A stretch of 64,000 bases of DNA. Source: Thalassotalea sp. Sam97. Lineage in GTDB: Bacteria > Pseudomonadota > Gammaproteobacteria > Enterobacterales > Alteromonadaceae. The notes below the pieces were generated by a model that was given only the letters and a program-made list of their open reading frames with translations, had not been told where the DNA came from and did not search any database. The DNA lies in the NCBI RefSeq assembly GCF_041379765.1, contig NZ_CP166919.1, forward strand, positions 1,798,001-1,862,000, written 5' to 3'. Made by a program: the position numbers and the translations under genes. Position 1 is the stretch's first letter. Each line of letters begins with the position of its first letter. Shown here one piece after another: positions 16,617-24,784 of the stretch.

Positions 16617-17996
16617 CTAGACACTCGATGCTAATGATTTATCGCTGTCAAATTGTTTGCGAAACATAACATAAGACACGATAGCCATACATAAATTACC
16701 CACTACAGCGCCAACAAATAAGCCTGTAAGATCAAACAGCACGCTACCTAAATAAGCAAGTGGAACATAAAATATAAATAAACGTAATACCGACAGCACC
16801 AGTGCCATCATAGGCTTGTGTAACGCATTAAAAGACGAGTTAGTTAAAATAATAATACCTTGTAAGCCATAACCGAGCGGTAATATCCATATAAACAACT
16901 TGATCATATCCGCCACAGCCTGCTCTTTAGCAAACGCGGCGGCAATCAGTGGTGCTGTAGCCAGTAACACAAGATAGATACCGAATTGCCAAATCATCAC
17001 AAAGCGGATAGATACTCGATACGCCTCTTCAACACGATGCAACTTTTCTGCACCAAAATTTTGGCTAATAAATGGTGGTAATGTCATCGACATAGCTAGC
17101 ACCACTAAGCAAGCGATTGACTCTATACGTGAACCCACACCAAATGCCGCCACCGCCGACTCGCCATAACCTGCGACAATTGCCGTCATAATCGCCGCGG
17201 CAATGGGTGTTAACATATTTGCCCCAGCCGCAGGTAAACCGATTTTCAATATTTGGCGAGTCGAGTCTGTCACTATCGCAATGGATGGTAACGTTAAATG
17301 AATAAGCTGACGCTTCACCCCCAATATATAGGTAATAAACACTAAACCAAAAGCCCATGACACGAGAGTGGCAATTGCTGCTCCCTTAATACCCATCGCA
17401 GGTATTGGCCCAAGGCCAAAGATAAAAAGCGGATCAAGAACGGCATTAATTAACCCAGCCGCACCCATAATCATACTCGGGGTATGGGTATCACCGGAGG
17501 CTCGCAACACCGCATTACCTATCATAGGTCCGACCAAGCCGACACTACCTAAAAACCATAAATCCATATATTGATGAATAAGTGGCAATAAATCAGTCTT
17601 TGCACCCAGTAGAGTAAATATTTGCTCGGAAAAAGCGTAACCCAATAAAGATAAGACAATGACGATTAAGGAAGAGACAAGTAACGCCACGGTAGCAACA
17701 TCACGTGCTTCATCTTTATTGCCTTTACCAAGCGTTTTGGCAATGACCGCTGATGTGCCAATCCCAAGTCCTATTGCCATGCTAATCACGGTAAAGGTAA
17801 TTGGAAAGGTAAAGCTGATCGCCGCTAACGGCGCGGTACCCAATAAACTAACGAAAAACGTATCAACTAAGTTGAACGTCATTAACAAAATCATGCCCCA
17901 AATCATGGGTACGGTCATTTGCTTTAACGTCAGGCTCACAGAGCCGTTAAGCAAATCACGTTGCCTTCGTTTATTTTTATCGGTTTGTTTGGTCAT
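16617..17996 (-). CDS. MATE family efflux transporter
   Basis: A twelve-helix Na+- or H+-coupled multidrug/toxin exporter, about 459 residues from the ATG at 17994-17996. The frame extends 72 bases upstream to 18068, but the family normally begins with a short basic tail and the segment LNGSVSLTLKQMTVPMIWGM, so the internal start is preferred although no clear ribosome binding site is visible. The two repeat halves each carry the P-x-x-x-G-x-x-x-x-N type helix pattern. It probably shares a transcript with uvrB. The substrate is unknown. Confidence 0.88.
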   Translation of the reverse strand: MTKQTDKNKRRQRDLLNGSVSLTLKQMTVPMIWGMILLMTFNLVDTFFVSLLGTAPLAAISFTFPITFTVISMAIGLGIGTSAVIAKTLGKGNKDEARDVATVALLVSSLIVIVLSLLGYAFSEQIFTLLGAKTDLLPLIHQYMDLWFLGSVGLVGPMIGNAVLRASGDTHTPSMIMGAAGLINAVLDPLFIFGLGPIPAMGIKGAAIATLVSWAFGLVFITYILGVKRQLIHLTLPSIAIVTDSTRQILKIGLPAAGANMLTPIAAAIMTAIVAGYGESAVAAFGVGSRIESIACLVVLAMSMTLPPFISQNFGAEKLHRVEEAYRVSIRFVMIWQFGIYLVLLATAPLIAAAFAKEQAVADMIKLFIWILPLGYGLQGIIILTNSSFNALHKPMMALVLSVLRLFIFYVPLAYLGSVLFDLTGLFVGAVVGNLCMAIVSYVMFRKQFDSDKSLASSV

Positions 17997-18319
17997 GAAA
18001 TGCTGTAACCAGATGAGAAAAGTACCAAGATGGTTATTGTAAAAGATTGTGATTGTTGTGGCTAACAAAAATCACCGTTCTACCCTTTACTATGAACCAT
18101 AACACCTAATATTTACATAAATCATGGCAAACCCATACAAGTCCCAAACGTAAAGTAGTTAATTAAATTTTATCGAAAGGTGACAAAATCGCCACTTTGT
18201 AACAAAAAACAGCAAAGCCACTGTAATACATTGATTTTAAAGTACATTAAAATTAAAGAGGATAAACTTGATATTTATAAACACCAATAAAAACAATAGG
18301 ATAGGATTAGCGCCCGCTT

Positions 18320-18354
18320 ATATTCACATAGTTATCCACAAATTCAGTGGATAA
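18320..18354. promoter_or_regulatory. Cluster of three DnaA boxes (DARS-like arrangement)
   Basis: ATATTCACA (18320-18328, one mismatch), TTATCCACA (18332-18340, perfect) and, on the opposite strand, TTATCCACT (18346-18354, one mismatch) lie within 35 bp. The last two also form a 9-bp inverted repeat. No replication-initiator gene is nearby, so a DnaA-binding control site (DARS- or datA-like) is more likely than an origin. Function is inferred only from the box pattern. Confidence 0.45.
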
Positions 18355-18456
18355 CTGATTAAGATATTGAATAACTAACAAGTGTTTAATTTGCCAACGA
18401 ATTGTATGTAAAATCAGCATGCGATCGCAATGTTAAATATATTATCATTTTTAGTG

Positions 18457-18485
18457 TTGACAGGCTGTGATGAGATATATAATAT
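18457..18485 (+). promoter_or_regulatory. Sigma70 promoter of the tRNA-Asn array
   Basis: The -35 TTGACA (18457-18462) is perfect. A -10 hexamer TAATAT (18480-18485) gives 17-bp spacing; TATAAT at 18478 gives 15. The C/G-containing discriminator (CCGC) after it is typical of stable-RNA promoters. It ends about 30 bp before the first tRNA and has no competitor upstream. Confidence 0.75.
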
Positions 18486-18516
18486 TCCGCTCCGTTAACG
18501 CTTAGCGCGTAACTAC

Positions 18517-18593
18517 TCCCCTGTAGCTCAGTTGGTTAGAGCGGTGGACTGTTAATCCATGTGTCGTCTGTTCAAATCAGACCAGGGGAGCCA
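18517..18593 (+). tRNA. tRNA-Asn(GTT), copy 1 of 7
   Basis: A 77-nt cloverleaf. Acceptor arms TCCCCTG/CAGGGGA are perfectly paired, the D-arm is GCTCAGTTGGTTAGAGC, the anticodon loop is CTGTTAA with GTT at its centre, the T-arm is GTCTG/CAGAC, and CCA is encoded. The anticodon reads Asn codons. It is the first copy after the promoter. Confidence 0.97.
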
Positions 18594-18641
18594 TATTAAA
18601 GATAATGGCTTCTATTATATAAAGCGGTTATCAAAAATTAT

Positions 18642-18718
18642 TCCCCTGTAGCTCAGTTGGTTAGAGCGGTGGACTGTTAATCCATGTGTCGTCTGTTCAA
18701 ATCAGACCAGGGGAGCCA
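18642..18718 (+). tRNA. tRNA-Asn(GTT), copy 2 of 7
   Basis: Identical to copy 1 over all 77 nt, including encoded CCA. The spacer before it is 48 nt, the shortest of the array. Confidence 0.97.
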
Positions 18719-18767
18719 TATTTAGATAATGGCTTCTATTATATAAAAGCGGTTATCAAAAAATTAT

Positions 18768-18844
18768 TCCCCTGTAGCTCAGTTGGTTAGAGCGGTGGAC
18801 TGTTAATCCATGTGTCGTCTGTTCAAATCAGACCAGGGGAGCCA
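18768..18844 (+). tRNA. tRNA-Asn(GTT), copy 3 of 7
   Basis: Identical 77-nt sequence with GTT anticodon and encoded CCA. The 49-nt spacer before it carries the conserved stem-loop. Confidence 0.97.
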
Positions 18845-18893
18845 TATTTAGATAATGGCTTCTATTGTATAAAAGCGGTTATCAAAAAATTAT

Positions 18894-18970
18894 TCCCCTG
18901 TAGCTCAGTTGGTTAGAGCGGTGGACTGTTAATCCATGTGTCGTCTGTTCAAATCAGACCAGGGGAGCCA
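18894..18970 (+). tRNA. tRNA-Asn(GTT), copy 4 of 7
   Basis: Identical 77-nt sequence. The spacer before it has G for A in the hairpin loop (ATTGTATA instead of ATTATATA), as does the next spacer. Confidence 0.97.
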
Positions 18971-19019
18971 TATTTAGATAATGGCTTCTATTGTATAAAA
19001 GCGGTTATCAAAAAATTAT

Positions 19020-19096
19020 TCCCCTGTAGCTCAGTTGGTTAGAGCGGTGGACTGTTAATCCATGTGTCGTCTGTTCAAATCAGACCAGGGGAGCCA
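19020..19096 (+). tRNA. tRNA-Asn(GTT), copy 5 of 7
   Basis: Identical 77-nt sequence. The preceding spacer shares the G variant in the loop with the spacer before copy 4, suggesting duplication of a two-unit block. Confidence 0.97.
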
Positions 19097-19146
19097 TATT
19101 TAGATAATGGCTTCTATTATATAAAAAGCGGTTATCAAAAAATTAT

Positions 19147-19223
19147 TCCCCTGTAGCTCAGTTGGTTAGAGCGGTGGACTGTTAATCCATGTGTCGTCTG
19201 TTCAAATCAGACCAGGGGAGCCA
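19147..19223 (+). tRNA. tRNA-Asn(GTT), copy 6 of 7
   Basis: Identical 77-nt sequence. The preceding spacer is 50 nt with one extra A before AGCGG, as is the spacer before copy 7. Confidence 0.97.
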
Positions 19224-19273
19224 TATTTAGATAATGGCTTCTATTATATAAAAAGCGGTTATCAAAAAATTAT

Positions 19274-19350
19274 TCCCCTGTAGCTCAGTTGGTTAGAGCG
19301 GTGGACTGTTAATCCATGTGTCGTCTGTTCAAATCAGACCAGGGGAGCCA
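19274..19350 (+). tRNA. tRNA-Asn(GTT), copy 7 of 7
   Basis: Identical 77-nt sequence. It is the last copy; a strong intrinsic terminator begins six bases after its CCA. Confidence 0.97.
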
Positions 19351-19356
19351 TATTAC

Positions 19357-19381
19357 AAGGCCTGCTTTGCAGGCCTTTTTT
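19357..19381 (+). terminator. Intrinsic terminator of the tRNA-Asn array
   Basis: The stem is GGCCTGC (19359-19365) and GCAGGCC (19369-19375) with a TTT loop, followed by six T. It is a textbook Rho-independent terminator, placed so that all seven tRNAs form one transcription unit. Confidence 0.92.
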
Positions 19382-19716
19382 ATGTGATAAATTTCACCAC
19401 AGATTGTCCCCTTAATAGCGCCTGTATCCCCTTCTCTATAGCGACATAACAGCAAACAGTGATTGTTCCGTACTGAAAATGCAACCATGCAAAGGTAAAT
19501 CTTTGATTAATATCATTATGGGAAGCTGCTTTTACAGACAATGACATAGGATACAAAAGACACCATTATAGGTGTCGACAAATTTTACATGCCGATAGAT
19601 TTCCCCTTGTTATTACACATAAGCCATTGATATAAAGCTTAAATCATATTGGAATGATGCTTGCTTAAGTTAGTCAAAGGTGAGCATTATCTTTAATTGA
19701 AAAATCAGAAGGTAAT
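19382..19716. other. 335-bp gap after the tRNA array
   Basis: No ORF, tRNA or clear repeat is visible between the tRNA terminator and the next gene. AAGGT lies just before the start at 19717. No integrase gene or repeated tRNA 3' end was found, so there is no sign of an integrated island here. Confidence 0.5.
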
Positions 19717-20538
19717 ATGAAATTCTACATTATTATAATATATGTCGCTGTGTGCCTACTTTCAGGTGCTAGCCAAGCGAATTCTTCAAAAACAGAGAAT
19801 GACCCAAAAATTCAAGATCTTAACTTTCAAAATCGCGATAAACTGAATCTAGACTTTAACAGCAATAGTTTTAACCAATCCTCATCAAATATCAGAAGTC
19901 TGTTATTTGATGAGGCGCCTGCGAACACTACATCAAAACCTGATGATCAAATCGATTTACTTGTTACTGATATGATAAAAGGTAACAACAATACTCAATT
20001 GCGCATGAAAACCAGTGGGGTTAATGCTTCCATAAATTTAAGTGATGGGCTTGCCGATAGCAATACGCCGATAGAGGAAACAGATCAACACCCCCTAGAA
20101 TATATGGATGTGTTGGGCAACGTTATAGAATCCGATTATGATCGCCTTAAAGAACTGTCACACGAAAAAAAAAGTCGTCAAGCCGAAACCTCACCAACCG
20201 ATTTATTAGAAGGGTTACGTAACGAAGCAGATAATGCGCTCAAGTTTAACGAGATCAGCCCTCAATTAGACGAGGATAACCGTCGTTTAAACGATACTAA
20301 CCCTAAACTCGCTATGAGCTCTGACGCTCAGCCTAAAAAAGTACCTAACGCTACTCAAGAGGCTGGTATTACGACACTGCAATCGACTGGCCCACTTCAT
20401 AACGTAATGAGTTTCTTATTATCTATAGTAACCTTCTTCACTGCCCCTGACGCTACCAAAATTGCAATGATAGCTGCGGCATTATTGTTGATTCACTTAA
20501 TTGCGACATTTATTTCAACTGTGCGAAAAAAATCGTAA
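19717..20538 (+). CDS. Exported, C-terminally anchored protein of unknown function
   Basis: A 273-residue protein with a signal peptide (about residues 1-22, cleavage near SQA-NS), a long polar, Asn/Asp/Ser-rich middle with little predicted structure, and a C-terminal hydrophobic region (about 222-268: SFLLSIVTFF, then MIAAALLLIHLIATFI) ending in RKKS. It is probably inserted in the inner membrane with most of the chain in the periplasm. No family was recognised. It stands alone after the tRNA array. The compositional bias suggests a fast-evolving, lineage-specific gene. Confidence 0.65.
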   Translation: MKFYIIIIYVAVCLLSGASQANSSKTENDPKIQDLNFQNRDKLNLDFNSNSFNQSSSNIRSLLFDEAPANTTSKPDDQIDLLVTDMIKGNNNTQLRMKTSGVNASINLSDGLADSNTPIEETDQHPLEYMDVLGNVIESDYDRLKELSHEKKSRQAETSPTDLLEGLRNEADNALKFNEISPQLDEDNRRLNDTNPKLAMSSDAQPKKVPNATQEAGITTLQSTGPLHNVMSFLLSIVTFFTAPDATKIAMIAAALLLIHLIATFISTVRKKS

Positions 20539-20991
20539 GTGGTAACCAACGACATCACTCACGTGCCTTTTAATCACAGGGTTTTGCTTAATCCTGAGTA
20601 CATTTGCAAATAGTGCCGCGTCAGTAAAGATAAACATCTCAGCTATCATTAACGAACCGCTCAACAAACAATATGAATAGTGTAAAGAACATGACATTTA
20701 ACGATTAAATTTTTAGGGCGGAAAGGGCTCATATCGTTAATAACGTATTCTAGTGCATTGCTAAATAATGATATGACCATAATATCTTCAGCTTAATCCA
20801 TAGAGACCGTTAACAAATTCAAGCAAACCTTTTAATTTTTTTTGCCAATAAACCATTGTACAATCCCCGTCTTATATCGATGCAAATTATCGGCGCGTAT
20901 CACTGATAATCTTGATGCATATTATCGAGTTTTGCCCTTATCTAGGCGCTGAACGAGCGAAATTTGAAGTTACGAGGATAAGTATCTACAT
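20539..20991. other. 453-bp gap, no gene seen
   Basis: AT-rich sequence between the exported protein gene and the LysE-type exporter. The only ORF, 60 codons on the minus strand, has no ribosome binding site and unlikely composition. No terminator of standard form was found. Confidence 0.45.
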
Positions 20992-21612
20992 ATGGACATT
21001 ACCCAGCTAACACTTTTTGTTACCACATTTTTCTTTGTCAGTATCACCCCTGGGATGTGTATGACACTGGCGTTAACGTTAGGTATGAGTGTTGGTATTC
21101 GTCGCACTATGTGGATGATGTATGGTGAATTGTTAGGCGTTGCCAGCGTTGCTATCGCCTCTGTACTAGGTGTGGCGACCATGATGCTCGCCTTTCCAAC
21201 ATTCTTTACGGTATTTAAATTCTTAGGCGCCACTTATCTCATCTTTTTGGCCTATCAGATGTGGTTAAGCAAAGGTAAGATGGCAATTCAATACAGCCTT
21301 GATGAGAGGCAGTCAGTGTCTCGTAAAGGCTTATTTAGCCAAGGCTTTTTCACCGCAATCGCTAACCCCAAAGGTTGGGCGTTTATGATCTCATTATTAC
21401 CGCCCTTTATCAATCCAGGGCAGGCATTAACACCACAGCTTAGCCTACTCGTTAGCATCATTTTACTGTCAGAATTTGTCTGTATGATGATTTACGCCAG
21501 TGGCGGCAAAAGCTTAGGTTTATTGATCGCAAAATCGGAAAATGTCCGTATGGTAAATCGCCTGTCAGCGCTATTAATGGCCCTTGTGGCACTGTGGTTG
21601 TTACTCAGTTAA
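20992..21612 (+). CDS. LysE/RhtB family amino acid exporter
   Basis: A 206-residue, six-helix inner-membrane exporter. The N-terminal motif SITPGMCMTLAL (about residues 17-28) and the ANPKGW segment in the middle (about residues 118-123) define the family. Members export homoserine, threonine, leucine and related amino acids; the substrate here is unknown. A GAGG lies rather far upstream of the ATG. It is not in an operon. A second, different member is at 40082. Confidence 0.88.
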   Translation: MDITQLTLFVTTFFFVSITPGMCMTLALTLGMSVGIRRTMWMMYGELLGVASVAIASVLGVATMMLAFPTFFTVFKFLGATYLIFLAYQMWLSKGKMAIQYSLDERQSVSRKGLFSQGFFTAIANPKGWAFMISLLPPFINPGQALTPQLSLLVSIILLSEFVCMMIYASGGKSLGLLIAKSENVRMVNRLSALLMALVALWLLLS

Positions 21613-21756
21613 TCAGTTACCATGGTGTTATAAAAATGATACCAAGTAACGTAAACCAACTAAGCGACAACGACTGAACCATATCGATGCAGGTAAAAGG
21701 TTGTCTGGGCTAGCCAATCAACCTGCGCCTGCATCAACGCGAAATCAAGGTATCGG

Positions 21757-22203
21757 TTATTGATAACTCATGAACTCGTAGGACACTGACGACACATGGC
21801 CTGAACCGTCGTCAATGGTTAATTGCATCTGCCAAATCATGCTCTGCTCAATACAAGCACCAATCATAGTTTTGGCGTAAAACAGCCCATTTCGGAAGTG
21901 AAACACGAGTGGGATTTTCCCCATGTACATATCTTTGCCTTCCAAATACCCCTCTATACGAACCGACTCATCGAAACGCTCAGACACCAAGTAGAACACA
22001 ACCTCGCTTTCCGACTTTATCACATCTGGCTCAGCACTTAATTCAATCGGTGCCAACCATTGTTGGTTTATACACGAGCCTTGTTGAAAGTCACAACCTT
22101 CAAATTGTCTATCATCAGATAGGCCAGGTAACGATTGGTGATTGTTCACCACAGCCCATAGTAACGCCAATAAAATAACGCCAACCGCATAATTTTTAAA
22201 CAA
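21757..22203 (-). CDS. Membrane-anchored periplasmic protein of unknown function
   Basis: A 148-residue protein with one N-terminal helix (YAVGVILLALLWAVV) that anchors or exports it, and a beta-rich domain with four cysteines (two near residues 37 and 43, one near residue 114). It diverges from ccoN and may be tied to the oxidase cluster by position. No known family recognised. Confidence 0.65.
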   Translation of the reverse strand: MFKNYAVGVILLALLWAVVNNHQSLPGLSDDRQFEGCDFQQGSCINQQWLAPIELSAEPDVIKSESEVVFYLVSERFDESVRIEGYLEGKDMYMGKIPLVFHFRNGLFYAKTMIGACIEQSMIWQMQLTIDDGSGHVSSVSYEFMSYQ

Positions 22204-22282
22204 ATTATATTCCTCTAATACTGCATATACTGACTTAGCGCAGGGGATTTTCTACATTTTAATTACAAATTACAACGATTTG

Positions 22283-22296
22283 TTGATCTAGGTCAT
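22283..22296. promoter_or_regulatory. FNR/EtrA-type site upstream of ccoN
   Basis: TTGAT-CTAG-GTCAT gives one perfect half site and one degenerate half of the FNR consensus TTGAT-N4-ATCAA. It lies about 195 bp before the ccoN start, in the region expected to carry the oxidase promoter. An Fnr gene lies at the end of the same cluster. Confidence 0.55.
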
Positions 22297-22491
22297 AATT
22301 TCCTTAGACATGACGTGACATTGCCTAGCAAACTCTATATCATCGCCTCCGAAAAATAACAATATGCGTGTGTTGTTTTTTTGAACTATAACTATAGGTT
22401 AACAAATAGTGTGTGGCCCTGTGTTTACGCCGATTTAAGTAACCTTTTATGCTCACATCAACTTAATAACTATAAGTGTGGAACCTTTAAT

Positions 22492-23916
22492 ATGAGTCAA
22501 AGCAATCTGACAGAAATGGATTACAACTACAAAGTTGTGCGCCAGTTTACTGTAATGACTGTAATTTGGGGTATAGTTGGCACATTTGTAGGTGTGTTAA
22601 TCGCTGCTCAGTTAATCTGGCCAGAGCTTAATTTTGAAACACCTTGGCTAACGTACTCTCGCTTACGTCCATTACATACCAATGCGGTGATTTTCGCTTT
22701 TGGTACCAGTGCGTTATTTGCAACGTCTTACTACGTTGTACAACGTACCTGTAAAACCACCCTATTTGGTGGCGCTCTTGTGCCATTTACCTTCTGGGGC
22801 TGGCAAGCCGTTATCGTGCTTGCTGCTATCACATTACCTTTAGGTATTACCTCTTCTAAAGAATACGCTGAGCTAGAATGGCCAATTGATATTCTTATCA
22901 CCTTAGTATGGGTATCTTACATCATCGTTTTCTTTGGTACCTTATATCAACGTAAGACGTCTCATGTTTATGTTGCTAACTGGTTCTTCGGCGGCTTCAT
23001 CATTACCGTTGCAGTATTGCACATTGGTAACTCAATGGCTGTGCCATTAACCTTCACTAAGTCATACTCGCTATACTCAGGTGCAATCGATGCGATGATG
23101 CAATGGTGGTACGGTCACAATGCCGTAGGTTTCCTTTTAACCGCAGGTTTCCTTGGTATGATGTACTACTTTGTACCAAAACAAGCTGAGCGTCCGGTTT
23201 ACTCTTACCGTTTATCAATTGTTCACTTCTGGGCATTGGTATCACTATATATTTGGGCTGGTCCTCACCACTTACACTACACAGCACTACCTGACTGGAC
23301 GCAAAGTTTAGGTATGGTGATGTCAGTTGTTCTATTCCTACCGTCTTGGGGTGGTATGATCAACGGTATCATGACCCTGTCTGGTGCATGGCACAAACTT
23401 CGCCATGACCCAATTTTACGTTTCCTAATCGTGTCATTGTCTTTCTACGGTATGTCTACCTTCGAAGGTCCAATGATGGCGATCAAATCGGTAAATGCCT
23501 TATCTCACTACACTGACTGGACCGTTGGTCACGTTCACTCTGGTGCACTTGGTTGGGTTGCGATGGTATCTATCGGTGCGATGTACCACTTGATCCCTGT
23601 CCTATTTGGTCAAGGTCGTATGTACAGCGTGAAACTTATCAACGTTCACTTCTGGATGCACACAACAGGTATCGTTCTATACATTGTTGCGATGTGGATT
23701 TCAGGTGTAATGCAAGGTCTAATGTGGCGTGCGGTTAATACCGACGGTACCTTAACCTACAGCTTCGTTGAGTCGTTACAAGCATCTTACCCATTCTACT
23801 TCATGCGCTTTGTTGGTGGCTGTTTCGTAGTGGCTGGCTTCTTGTTAATGGCTTACAACATGTTTAAAACTATCGGCGCCAAAGAAGGTAGTTTACAAAA
23901 AGAAGCTATCGCTTAA
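22492..23916 (+). CDS. ccoN: Cytochrome cbb3 oxidase subunit I (CcoN)
   Basis: The catalytic subunit of the high-affinity oxygen reductase, with haem b, haem b3 and CuB. The 474 residues from ATG 22492 match the family; the frame is open 111 bases further upstream, but that part is not protein-like. Haem and copper ligands are seen in RPLHTNAVIF, GHNAVGF, GPHHLHYTALP and HVHSGALGW. About twelve helices. It is followed 11 bp later by ccoO. Codon choice is strongly biased toward preferred codons, indicating high expression. Confidence 0.97.
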   Translation: MSQSNLTEMDYNYKVVRQFTVMTVIWGIVGTFVGVLIAAQLIWPELNFETPWLTYSRLRPLHTNAVIFAFGTSALFATSYYVVQRTCKTTLFGGALVPFTFWGWQAVIVLAAITLPLGITSSKEYAELEWPIDILITLVWVSYIIVFFGTLYQRKTSHVYVANWFFGGFIITVAVLHIGNSMAVPLTFTKSYSLYSGAIDAMMQWWYGHNAVGFLLTAGFLGMMYYFVPKQAERPVYSYRLSIVHFWALVSLYIWAGPHHLHYTALPDWTQSLGMVMSVVLFLPSWGGMINGIMTLSGAWHKLRHDPILRFLIVSLSFYGMSTFEGPMMAIKSVNALSHYTDWTVGHVHSGALGWVAMVSIGAMYHLIPVLFGQGRMYSVKLINVHFWMHTTGIVLYIVAMWISGVMQGLMWRAVNTDGTLTYSFVESLQASYPFYFMRFVGGCFVVAGFLLMAYNMFKTIGAKEGSLQKEAIA

Positions 23917-23927
23917 GGAGTTGAACG

Positions 23928-24599
23928 ATGCAAAATAAACATGAAAAAGTTGAAAAGCACATTGGTTGGTTCTTTACAGCAACTATCGCTGCTATCAGTA
24001 TCGGTGGTTTGGTAGAAATCACGCCATTGTTCTTCCAAAAAGAAACGACTCAGCCGGTTGACAATTTACGTCCTTATACCGCGCTTGAAATGGAAGGTCG
24101 TGATATATACATCCGTGAAGGTTGTAACAACTGTCACTCACAAATGATCCGTCCATTCCGTGCTGAAACCGAACGTTACGGTCACTACTCTGTTGCTGGT
24201 GAATCTGTTTGGGAACACCCATTCTTGTGGGGTTCGAAACGTACTGGTCCTGATCTAGCCCGTGTTGGCGGTCGTTACTCAGATGACTGGCATTATGCTC
24301 ACTTGATGGATCCTCGTTCAGTTGTACCTGAGTCAAACATGCCATCGTACAAGTGGTTAGCAGAAACTCCTATCAGCAACAAGTTATCTGCTGATAAGAT
24401 GGAACTGTTTAACATGTTAACGAAAAATCGTAGCCATAAAGACTCGGATGGTAACCCTATCCCACTTTACTCGGCTGAAGATATCGCTAACGCTGGTAAA
24501 GAGTTTGCTACCACAAAGAGTATTACTGGTAAGGAAGGTCTAACTGAAATGGACGCCCTTATCGCTTATTTACAATCACTTGGTCACGCGTTGAAATAA
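23928..24599 (+). CDS. ccoO: Cytochrome cbb3 oxidase subunit II (CcoO)
   Basis: A membrane-anchored monohaem cytochrome c subunit passing electrons to CcoN. It has one N-terminal helix (about residues 12-32), then the haem-binding CNNCH (about residues 66-70) and distal Met in NMPSYKWL. The 223 residues are somewhat above the usual 200. GGAG sits before the ATG. It is tightly coupled to ccoN and ccoQ. Confidence 0.97.
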   Translation: MQNKHEKVEKHIGWFFTATIAAISIGGLVEITPLFFQKETTQPVDNLRPYTALEMEGRDIYIREGCNNCHSQMIRPFRAETERYGHYSVAGESVWEHPFLWGSKRTGPDLARVGGRYSDDWHYAHLMDPRSVVPESNMPSYKWLAETPISNKLSADKMELFNMLTKNRSHKDSDGNPIPLYSAEDIANAGKEFATTKSITGKEGLTEMDALIAYLQSLGHALK

Positions 24600-24601
24600 T
24601 T

Positions 24602-24784
24602 ATGGATATAGGCACCTTACGAGGCATTTTTACGGTTCTGATTTTTGTGTTGTTCATTATCATTGTGATTTGGGCATTCAGTAAACGCCGTAAATCATCT
24701 TTTGATGAGGCCGCCAATTCTATTTTTGAAGACGACGATAAAAAGCAAGTGAAAGAGAAACAGGAGACTAATAATAATGTCTAG
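24602..24784 (+). CDS. ccoQ: Cytochrome cbb3 oxidase subunit CcoQ/FixQ
   Basis: A 60-residue single-helix subunit that stabilises the oxidase. It has a short N-terminus, a helix (about residues 9-27), then a basic stretch and an acidic tail. It starts two bases after ccoO and overlaps ccoP by eight bases. Confidence 0.93.
   Translation: MDIGTLRGIFTVLIFVLFIIIVIWAFSKRRKSSFDEAANSIFEDDDKKQVKEKQETNNNV

Larger units (their letters stand above)
18517..19350 (+). repeat. Tandem array: seven tRNA-Asn units of 125-127 bp
   Basis: Seven identical 77-nt genes are separated by six nearly identical spacers of 48-50 nt, with unit starts at 18517, 18642, 18768, 18894, 19020, 19147 and 19274. Spacers differ only in a short A-run and a few bases. 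Each spacer can fold into a stem with arms GATAATGGCTT and AAGCGGTTATC (one mismatch, one G-U). The array looks recently amplified and is probably one transcript cut between genes. Confidence 0.95.

Noticed and set aside
16600..16700. LexA box for uvrB
   Set aside because: No CTG-N10-CAG pattern occurs before uvrB or near the MATE gene start, so SOS control of uvrB is not supported here.
18517..19350. Regular repeats with 48-50 nt spacers, as in a CRISPR array
   Set aside because: The repeat unit is a full tRNA-Asn cloverleaf with encoded CCA, the spacers are nearly identical to each other, and no cas genes are near.
19351..19716. Island attachment site at the tRNA array end
   Set aside because: No integrase gene, no second copy of a tRNA 3' end and no change in gene character follow.
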